From Proteles cristata cristata (Eukaryota; Chordata; Mammalia; Carnivora; Hyaenidae): DNA of 64,000 nt. Below are positions 55,845-64,000 of this stretch, piece after piece. The DNA lies in contig JAESUZ010002551.1 in the NCBI GenBank assembly GCA_017311185.1, forward strand, positions 2,170,001 through 2,234,000, given 5' to 3'. The translations under genes and the position numbers were made by a program. How positions within the stretch are numbered: the stretch's first letter is position 1; each line of letters starts with the position of its first letter. Below the pieces are notes generated by a model. The model searched no databases, was not told the origin of the DNA, and was given only the letters and a program-made list of their open reading frames with translations.

Positions 55845-56440
55845 CATGAGATTGGCATAGGAGAGAAAGAAAAATAATCTTGCAGGGGAAAGAATAAACA
55901 GCCAGTTTTTGGAAAGATAAGAGATGAGAATGTCAAACAGAAATGGCGGAGGGGTGAGAAATGACCAAAGATGAGAGGAAATACAGAAAGTGTGCATCTA
56001 GATGCGGACATAATTGACCAGTTTTGTTGTGGGAAGATGACGCCCTATGGATTCCTTGTGTTTGCCTTGGTGAAATGAGAACTGAGGTCATCAGCTGGGG
56101 TAGAAGATTGGAGGAGAAAGGAGAAGGTTCGAAATACTAGTCGTTTTTGTAAAGTAGGAGAAGCAAATTTGCTATGGAAACATATGGTAGCTGATCAGTG
56201 TTGAGTGCCATTTGAAATGATGTGTTTATAAATTTAAAGTTAAATTAGATAATGTGTTTTTTCTTCAACAAGCAGAGGGAGAGTGAAAAATTTAAGTGTT
56301 TTGGAAGGGAGAAATTAAAACGGGTCATGGAATCTATCTTGGATACAGAGAAAATTGAAGAAATTATGTTATGTGGAGGCAGCATGTAAGCTGCTGTGGC
56401 TAAAATAATGGTGTCAATAAAGAGGCAATATTTAGAACTT
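55845..56440 (+). repeat. Ancient unnamed interspersed repeat, right part
   Basis: Continuation of the GA-rich ancient repeat after the L1 insertion (gagagaaagaaaaataatct, then gagaatgtcaaacagaaatg). Family unnamed. The split is supported by the imperfect target duplication flanking the L1. Confidence 0.4.
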
Positions 56441-56449
56441 TTTTTATTT

Positions 56450-57530
56450 TTATTTCTCCCTTAAGAGACCATTAAGACTAATTTGGTCATGCCTTTTTCC
56501 CTGTTTACCTCGTTTTGCCTAGAAGTTCAGACTTGTCAGGTCATAGCCTGTCATCTGGATTCGTGGATTTGTGTTTAGGCTAATTTAATCTACGTTCCTC
56601 ACTACTGTGACCTACTCTCCCTTACTTTTCGAGACTCTTTTGTACTTTATGAAGCACACAGTTAGCAAAATCCTTTATATCTTCAACCTTCTCTCTGAAT
56701 GTTCCTGTTTACTTCTGAAGGGTTCTATTACTAACCCTGATTATTCTTTGAGCTTAGTGCATTCCCTGTAACCATCTCAAGTGGGTATATTTTTTCTCAT
56801 ACTTTGGTACTAGAAGAAATGTAGGAGATGTTGTTTGCTCTTTATTTCCTGTTGTCCTTTCCATTTTGCCTTTTTCCTACAATTTGAGCTCTGGAAAAAA
56901 GGAAAGCTATCAGATGAGATCACCAATGCTTGCTATGATTGCAATGACTTTATTTTTGATCATTCCCCTTTGTTCATTGATTGCTTTAGCATGAGGCTCC
57001 CTGCATTTCTTTCCATTACTACCTCAGTTACAGCCTTGATGATTTAAACTTCCAATTGTAGATTATCCATGACTTCTGCTTTGCTTCACATTCTTCCTCT
57101 AGTAATCTGTACCTCCATTCCTTCTCAAGGAGCCACATACTCCTGTGGTCATGCCCTAGACCTTGTTATTATCAAAAACTCCATCTCCTCTAATATCGAA
57201 ATTATAAGCATCTCCCTCTGATTTCCACCTTTTCTTCACAACTCCCTTTCTTTAGTAGCCCCCCTTAGCTATTTCTTTGGTCACATTGTGACTTAAATGC
57301 AGTTATGCTACAGTTCTTCACAATTCCATGCCTGCCTCTCCACTGTAATCACTCCTTTGCATACACTTTAAAATCTTTGCCTGCCCATCCCACTCCACCC
57401 ACCCATCATCACTGTTTAATTTTAATTCTCTCTTACCTCTACATACTAAAGATACTTATGCTAGCAATTGACTTGGCCTGAGAAAACCTCATTAATTTTC
57501 TCCGTTAAAACTTATATGGATCCACAGCAT
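56450..57530. other. CROT intron 5 segment, CT-rich ancient repeat-like DNA
   Basis: CT-rich on the plus strand with dispersed-repeat character (ttccttctcaaggagccaca, catgccctagaccttgttat). Possibly an old minus-strand LINE. I cannot assign it. No coding frame above 70 codons. Confidence 0.3.
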
Positions 57531-57544
57531 GACCTTGCCATATT

Positions 57545-57753
57545 AAAAACAATTTTTTAATTTTTTTTTTTTTGAGAGAGAGAAGGACACAGCGTAAGTG
57601 GGGGAGAGGCAGAGAGAGAGGGAGATACAGAATCAGAAGCAGGCTCCAGGCTGTCAGCACAGAGCCCGACGTGGGGCTTGAACTCACAAACTGAGAGATC
57701 ATGACCTGAGACAAAGTCAGTTGCTTGACCAACTGAGCCACCAAGGTGCCCCA
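57545..57753 (-). mobile_element. CAN-SINE, CROT intron 5
   Basis: Perfect duplication accttgccatatt (57532-57544, 57754-57766). Confidence 0.95.
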
Positions 57754-57894
57754 ACCTTGCCATATTTTTTTGTGAGGTTATTCTCTCTCTTCCAGAAAGC
57801 TGTCTCATGCTTTTCTTTTCTTTATTCTCAGCTAATGAACTCTTATTCTCAACAAATGTAAAGCTGTCTTTCCATCATGAAATTTACCAACCTT

Positions 57895-58390
57895 TCTGTT
57901 AGGCAGAATAATTGCTCCTCAGCCCCCCAAAGATATTCCCTTCCTAGTTCTTGGAGCCTGTCAGGTGTTTTAGGTTACATGGTAAAGGGGAATTAAGGAC
58001 ACAAATGAAGTTAAGGTTGTTAATCACTTGACCTAGACCTGGGAAGATTATTCTGGAATATTCATGTGGGCACAAAGTAATCACAAGAATTCTTAGAAGT
58101 GAAGGAGGAGGCAGAAGAGAACCCAGCTGATGGCAGGATAAGAAAGTCGTGATCCTCTCTTGATGGTCTTGAAAATGGAAGAGAGTCTTAAGGGCAAGAG
58201 TGTGGGCAGCCTCCAGAAGCTGGAAAAGCAAAGGAAACTGGTTCTCCTCTAGAGCCTCCAGAAGGAACACAGACCTGCTGACACCTTCATTTTAGCCCAG
58301 TAAGACACGTGTCAGACTTCTGCTCCCCAGACCTGTAAGATAATCCATTTGTGTTGTTAGTGGTAATTTGTTTCAGCAGTTATAGAAAAC
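57895..58390 (+). mobile_element. MaLR-like solo LTR in CROT intron 5
   Basis: Plus-strand remnant beginning aggcagaataattgctcctc, with cctccagaagctggaaaagc and cagacctgtaagataatcca toward the end, the landmarks of MaLR-type LTRs. No internal region. Confidence 0.6.
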
Positions 58391-58394
58391 GTAC

Positions 58395-58990
58395 TCATTC
58401 AAATACTTGTCCATCCTGCATCCGCCTTGCAGTACATTATTGTACATTCATTTACTCTGCCTTCCCTTCTTTACATGGATGAACTGCTTTGACTCCTAAA
58501 GACAACCCTCTGTATGGTGCGCTGGGCTCCACCTCCTCTTGTGTAATCAAGGACCTTGCTTCTGAATTTCTCTCTCTCTTTCTCTCTCTCTCTCTGCTGC
58601 ATTATTAGTTTTCCCTCTTTATTGGATTGTTCCAATCTGTAGAATCTCTCATCTGAAAAGAAGAAAAAAATTGACCTCTTGTCTCCTTCAAGCGTCACAC
58701 CTCATTCAAATCTGCCATCACCTTTCACTTGGATCATTGTCATCTGGACCCCTTGAGTTACCTCCCAACTGATCTTGCTGTATGTCTTCTTCACTGTACC
58801 GATCTCTTCTTCATAGAGCAGCCTGAGTGGCCTTTTCCAGTACCAATGAGATCACATTACTGTCTTCCTTAATACCCTCCATAGGCTTCCTTTTCATCAT
58901 ATTTAAAATTGGAAGTGCTTTCTGAGGCCAGTATAACCTGGTCCTGATCCTGTCTACCATTCTACCCGTTTCTCTATCTGCTGCAGCTGA
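58395..58990. other. CROT intron 5 segment, ancient repeat-like DNA
   Basis: CT-rich with phrases typical of an old dispersed repeat (ttacctcccaactgatcttg, ataccctccataggcttcct). The (CT)n at 58570-58595 gives rise to a spurious minus frame. It resumes after the SINE at about 59218-59340. Confidence 0.35.
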
Positions 58991-58995
58991 TAAAA

Positions 58996-59217
58996 TTTTT
59001 AAAAAATGTTTTATTTATTTTTGAGAGAGAGAGAGAGCGAGCGAGCATGAGCAGAGGAGGGTCAGAGAGAGATGGAGACAGAGAATCTGAAACAGGCTCT
59101 GGGCTCTGAGCTAGCTGTCAGCACAGAGCCCAACATGGGGCTCAGACCCACAAACCATGAGATCATGACCTGAGCCGAAGTCGGATGCTTAACCAACTGA
59201 GCCACCCAGGCATCCCA
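58996..59217 (-). mobile_element. CAN-SINE, CROT intron 5
   Basis: Head gagccacccaggcatccc. Body with gagagagagcgagcgagc. Confidence 0.92.
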
Positions 59218-59668
59218 AGCAAGCTATCTCATTTTGTCCTAATGCCTTTGCAATTGCTATTTCCTCCTGAGGTAATGCCCTCTTATCATGTCATTCTCCC
59301 AACATTTGTTGATTAATTCGCCATCAGGCTTATTTTCTTTTTTCTTTTCCAGCCCTAAATTTTGAATAGGGTGTGGTCAGTAAATGGCAGCAATAAAATG
59401 TAGTAGCATTAAATGTAAAAACATATGGAGGTTTTCATTGAAGGAAAGAGAAGAAATGTTTTGGAAGTAGCCATGAAGGACAAGGAAAATACATACCTTA
59501 CCTCCTAGAACTGGAAGAAATAGGATATAAGAGAAAAAATGGAGCTCTGAGGAGATGGCCTTTCCTCATAGTTGATGGGTTTCATCATACAATATGTGTA
59601 AAGCATTTACCATAGTTCATTGTACATAGTATCAGTAAATTTCCTGGTATTGGCAGTATATGTCTTCT

Positions 59669-59888
59669 CTCTCTTTTTTTTTTTTAAATTTATTTCTAGG
59701 AGAGAGAGAGACAACGTGAACAGGGGAGGGTTAGAGAGAGACAGGGAGACACAGACTCTGAAATAGGCTCCAGGCTCTGAGCTGGCAGTCAGCACAGAGC
59801 CCGACGTGGGGCTCGAACCCACGAACTGCGAGATCATGACCTAAGCGAAAGTCGGCCGCTCAACTGACTAAGCAACCCAGGCACCCCT
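59669..59888 (-). mobile_element. CAN-SINE, CROT intron 5
   Basis: Head taagcaacccaggcacccct. Tail tttttttttaaatttatttc. Confidence 0.93.
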
Positions 59889-60591
59889 GTTTTTTTTCTT
59901 AAAGGAATGGAACAGTGATCATAAAGCAGGACCTTTGTCAAAGGCAATAGTAATTGAAAAATTGGGCTAAATCAGAATATGCTGAGATTTACAGCAAACA
60001 CCGTTCTTAGGGAGTTAAAGCATGCCCAAGGAATCATAGAGTCAATTGTCAGTGGCTTGCCAGGTGTGATTAGAGCCTTAATTAAAACTAGATTTGGTAA
60101 AAAGCATTCTCCTTGCCACTCAAACAGTGCCCTCTTTCAACTGAGAACTATTGTATTTAGAAATCATAGCTAGATATTACTGCAATTAAATTATCTGATA
60201 AGCACTCAGTATTGAAATAAAGCCAAAGAGAAACAAATTCACACAGTTCTTTTATAGGATTCTTTGCTCCCCTTTTACCCTTGCCATTTCTATCCATTAA
60301 TAAACTAGAAAGCCCTGCAGGAGTTTGGGATTTATGTAAGCCTCAAAGTGTACAAATACTTGACGATCCGTGGATTTTTGGCTGTTTCACCTGATAGACT
60401 TCAAGAGTGTATATTTATATCATAATTGAAAGTTCATCACCTTATTGTTCATATGATAATTTTGATGACTATGTGAATATATTATCAAGTATTGGAGCAA
60501 GGATTATTTTCTTCTTTTGGGTATAAATAAGCAGTTTTACTCTTGTTTAACTTTGAGAGATTGAGTTTGTATTTTCTGTTTCTTTTTCCAG

Positions 60592-60700
60592 AGAGTGAAG
60601 GGCATTCTCCAACTCACCTTACGGTGCTTTGTCGAGGCCGAGTTTTTGTCTTTGATGTAATGCATGAAGGATCTTTGATGACCCCACCAGAGATTCACAG
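60592..60700 (+). CDS. CROT: CROT coding exon 6, residues 183-218
   Basis: 109-nt exon after acceptor tctttttccag (ending 60591). The first two bases complete Glu183, and the exon reads SEGHSPTHLTVLCRGRVFVF and on to ...SLMTPPEIH plus AG of an Arg codon (phase 2). The donor is CAG|gttttc, a weak match downstream of GT. The next exon is not recognisable before 64000, so the remaining two thirds of the protein lie beyond the window, including the catalytic His region and the C-terminal peroxisomal targeting signal. Unspliced, the frame continues a few codons and stops at 60726-60728. Confidence 0.95.
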
Positions 60701-61539
60701 GTTTTCAAACTACTTTCTTGAGTCTTGAGGTGTTAAGCTTTTGCTTCAGTTAAAACACATAAATTTTGTTTGCAATTCCCTTTGTATAAGGGGACATTAA
60801 GCTAAAAATAAATAATTCTATATATGCTCACTTTTTAAAACTTTATTATTTTATTTTTAGTTTTAATTTTTAACTTTACTAGATGTATATGAATATATTC
60901 TCTTGGAGAAAAGGAAAACATTCAACATATTACCAACTCCATTTCTTGCCCCCGAATTTCTCACTATTACTAGTTTGGTGAATTCTATTCTTCTGTATCT
61001 GTTCTAATGAATTTATATGCACATAAAGATTTCTAAAAAAGAATGTGTGTATTTTATACCTAGTATGTATTTAAATACATATAAATAGTATGTGCAGATT
61101 GTATGCATAGTATTTTGTGTGTTTATATTTTCAAAGTATATTATGGAAAACTTCAGAATTTAGAGGGAACTATATAATGAAGCTCTTCCATGTTCTCCTC
61201 TCTGAGCTTCAACAGTTATCTTCTGGCTTCAACAATGATAAATTCATAGTCTTGTTTCAACTATATCTCCTCTTTCCCTCCCCTCACTCTCCTATGGATT
61301 ACTGTAAAAAAAAAAAAAACAACCTCAGACATAATATATTTTCACTATAAATATTTTAGTATAAGATAAGGACTCTTAAAATCATACATATACAGTACCA
61401 TTATCGTAGCTAATGACTTGTTTCTTTCAGAAAATGAAGAATTCTTTAATATCATTAATATACAGTCATTAGTTCAAATTTTCCTAGTTTTTAAAATAAA
61501 TGTTGAGTTGTATGTGTCTATATATGTCTTAAAAATTTT

Positions 61540-61880
61540 TTATTGAGTATTACAAACATGTACAAAAGTGCACACAGAAGTATACAGCTAAATACTCATG
61601 TAACCACCACCAGGTGAAGATAATAAAACATTTCCAGTATATTAGAAATTTCCTTTGTACCAGTTGTCACTTACCATGCTTACCCTTCTTCCCAAGGATA
61701 ATTGTTTAGGTTGCCTACAGTTTTTATTAGTACAAAAGATGCTACTGTGAGAATCCTTGTATGGTTTCTGTCTGATTATACCTAGGAAAGGACTTGTTTA
61801 GTCATAGGGTGTGTGAACATTAAATTCAGTACATAACTCAGTTTTCCAAAATAGTTAAACTAATAATTAGCATTTTCACA
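61540..61880 (-). mobile_element. Ancient L1 3' UTR fragment
   Basis: Minus-strand ancient L1 3' UTR type: starts tttttattgagtattacaaa and continues through aaccaccaccaggtgaagat. No open frame. In CROT intron 6. Confidence 0.55.
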
Positions 61881-62004
61881 CATAAATGACTCTTGTGGGA
61901 GGAGTTCTTTATACATTTTGGATGTGAGCCTTTTGTTGTTTTTATGCATGGAAATACACAGAAGATATTTATAACTGCCCTATTTGCTATCAAAGTATTT
62001 TTTG

Positions 62005-62840
62005 ATCAAAAGGAGTTCTTTTTTTTTTTTTTTCTATTAGGATAGTTGACACACAGTGTTAGGTTACTTTTAAGTGCATAGCATGGTGACCAAACATTTT
62101 CCTGTATTATGCTTACCAGAAGTGCAACTACCATCCATCCAACACTATTAGAATATCATTGACTATTCACTGTAGTATACTCTTTAATCCCATGACTTAC
62201 TGATTCCATAACTGGAAGGCTGTGTCTCCCACTCCTCTTGACCCGTTTTGGTTTTCCCCTTTCCCTCCCTCCCCTGTGGCAATATTAGTTTGTTCTTTTG
62301 TTAATTCATCTGTATTTTTAGATTCCACATGAGTAAGATTGTATGGTATTTGTCATTCTCAGTCTGACTGAATTCACTCAGTATAATACCATCTAGGTTC
62401 ATCCATGTTACAGCAGATGTTACAATCTCATCCTTTTTTAATGGATGTGTAATATTCTACTGTGTGTGTGTATACATACCACATATTCCTTATCCATTTG
62501 TTTATCTATAAACACTTAGGTTACTTCCATATCTTGGCTGTTGTAAATAATACTTCAGTGAACATAGGGGTGCATAAGTCTTTTTTGAAATAGTGTTTTC
62601 ATTTTCTTTGGGGATATCCTTTAGTGGAATTACTGGATCATATGGTATTTCTCTTTTTAATTTTTTGAGGAACTTCAGTACTGTTTTCCACAGATCACAT
62701 TCCCACCAGCAGTGCCTGAGGATTACATCCTCCCCAAAACTTCTTATTTCTTTTTGATTTTAGCCATTCTCCTGAGAAGTTGTTCATTGAATGTAGCCCA
62801 ATTTATTCACCCTTTACCATATGGATTATGTTTTTGTGTC
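62005..62840 (-). mobile_element. L1 3' UTR and ORF2 end, CROT intron 6
   Basis: Starts with a T-rich tract (62010-62034) and the L1 3' UTR (gttgacacacagtgttaggt), then the ORF2 end in minus orientation (sequence around tgttgtaaataatacttcag), to about 62840 where a SINE is inserted. Frames are decayed. Confidence 0.75.
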
Positions 62841-62845
62841 CTTGT

Positions 62846-62866
62846 TTTATTAAAAAAAATTTATTT

Positions 62867-62907
<41 letters not shown>

Positions 62908-63079
62908 CGTAAGCAGGGAAGGGTCAGAGAGAGAGAGGGATTCACAGAATCTGAAACAGGCTCCAGGCTCTGAGCTAGCCATCAGCACAGAGCCTGATGC
63001 AGGGCCCGAACTCACGAACTGTGAGATTACCTGAGTCAAAGTTGGACGCTTAACCGACTGAGCCACCCAGGCAGCCCTC
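62846..63079 (-). mobile_element. CAN-SINE with long GA run, CROT intron 6
   Basis: Inserted in L1 sequence. GA dinucleotide run at 62869-62903. Head gagccacccaggcagccc. Confidence 0.93.
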
Positions 63080-63494
63080 TTTTGTTTTTAAAATTGCTTA
63101 TTAATACAAAGCAAAAGTGTGTGTGTATGAGTGTGTGTGAGTAAGTGTGAGAGAGTGAGAGACAGAGACTTGAGTGATCAAGCCAGTCTGTTGTATTAGG
63201 ACATTTTATCTAGAAAGGTAAGATACATGTTAGAAGTGTAAGATGGGTCAGATTCTGAATTAGTGACTTGGAGCTTTGAAAGAAGTATATTAAAATCCGC
63301 AGTAATCTAGGAAGGAAGGAAGAGGTTGGGGCTTTAAAAGATGGGACAAATGCAGAACAAGTTTTGGAGGTAAAATTAATGAGAGTTTGTGTTTGGGCTT
63401 AGAAAAGGTATTAAATATGAGTGAATTTTTAAAACATGGTTGAGTAGGCAGTAGTATTATAACAGAAGGAGGCAGTAGAGGAGGAGGAATCATT

Positions 63495-64000
63495 TCAATT
63501 TTTTCTTGTTTTTAATAACTATGGAGATGTAATCCACACACCATACCTTTCAGCCATTTAAAGTGTACAATTCTTGGGGCTCCTGGGTGGCTCACTTGTT
63601 GAGTGTCTGACTCAGGTCTTAATTTCTGGGTCATGGGTTCACGCCCCACATCGGCCCTGGTGCTGGTTGTGAAGCCTACTTAAAAAAATAAAGCGTGAAA
63701 TTCAGCATCTTTTAGAATATTCAGACTTGTGTAATCATCTCTATAGTCAATTTTAGAACATTTTCATTACCCCCAAAATAACCCTGGGCCCATAAGCAGT
63801 AAAGCCCCATTGCTCCCCAGCTTTCACTCAGTCCATTAGTAGACACTATCCATGTCTCCCAAACACTCCAATTCCATGGGCTTGGTGTGCCCACCACTTG
63901 ACTTTCTGTGTCTGTAGTTTAGCTTATTCTGGACATTTCATATAAATGGAATCTTAAAATATATGGCTTTTTGTGTCTGGCTTCTTTTACTTAGCATGAT
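63495..64000 (-). mobile_element. Ancient L1 3' end, continuing past the window
   Basis: Minus-strand L1 3' UTR type (atttaaagtgtacaattctt, then ttttagaacattttcattac, then tctggacatttcatataaat), interrupted by a short SINE at 63579-63692. It runs off the right edge. Confidence 0.7.
63579..63692 (+). mobile_element. Short CAN-SINE subtype in L1 3' end
   Basis: Head gggctcctgggtggctcact. No CT body. Near-duplicate flanks aaagtgtacaattc / aaagcgtgaaattc. Confidence 0.9.

Overview
This is a mammalian nuclear genome window, almost certainly from a cat-family carnivore. About 46 tRNA-Lys-derived CAN-SINEs of the felid type are present (arms near GGCGCCTGGGTGGCT, a CT-rich body and A-rich tails). 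They sit among carnivore L1 elements, MaLR-type LTRs and a decayed betaretrovirus-like provirus. The only protein-coding host gene I can support is the 5' part of CROT (peroxisomal carnitine O-octanoyltransferase). It runs on the + strand from a CpG-island promoter near 41.6 kb, through five coding exons (45354-60700), and continues beyond the right edge.

Layout. 1-8.7 kb: SINE-rich intergenic DNA with a MaLR LTR plus internal sequence, a second MaLR-like LTR, a rearranged L1 fragment and a probable carnivore LTR. 8.75-10.84 kb: a young 5'-truncated L1 (- strand) bounded by an exact 18-bp target duplication. 12.5-20.4 kb: an old, nearly full-length L1 (- strand) carrying nine SINE insertions. 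22.8-25.6 kb: old + strand L1 pieces with a SINE inside a SINE. 26.15-32.95 kb: a degenerate class II provirus on the - strand (3' LTR, env, integrase, dUTPase and gag remain; RT and the 5' LTR were not found), interrupted by another LTR and by a SINE. 33-40 kb: SINEs, an L1 5'-end fragment and unassigned DNA.

40.1-42.1 kb: a CpG island with a 51-bp GC-box minisatellite of about 6.6 copies (41244-41580), directly upstream of the CROT start region. In other mammals a p53-inducible lncRNA, TP53TG1, is transcribed divergently from this position, so a minus-strand transcript is expected at about 40.1-41.1 kb. This rests on synteny and weak sequence signals. 42.1-64 kb: CROT exons with introns full of SINEs, L1 pieces, a MER5-like DNA transposon remnant and an ancient repeat split by an L1.

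The CROT exons join in phase and encode residues 1-218 of the protein, the N-terminal part of the carnitine acyltransferase fold. The catalytic histidine and the C-terminal peroxisomal signal lie outside the window. I found no CRISPR array, operon or other prokaryote-like system. The most interesting non-routine items are the promoter minisatellite, the in-frame integrase-env open frame in the provirus, and the stacking of insertions in the old L1. Repeat boundaries were read by eye and may be off by several bases unless a target duplication is quoted.
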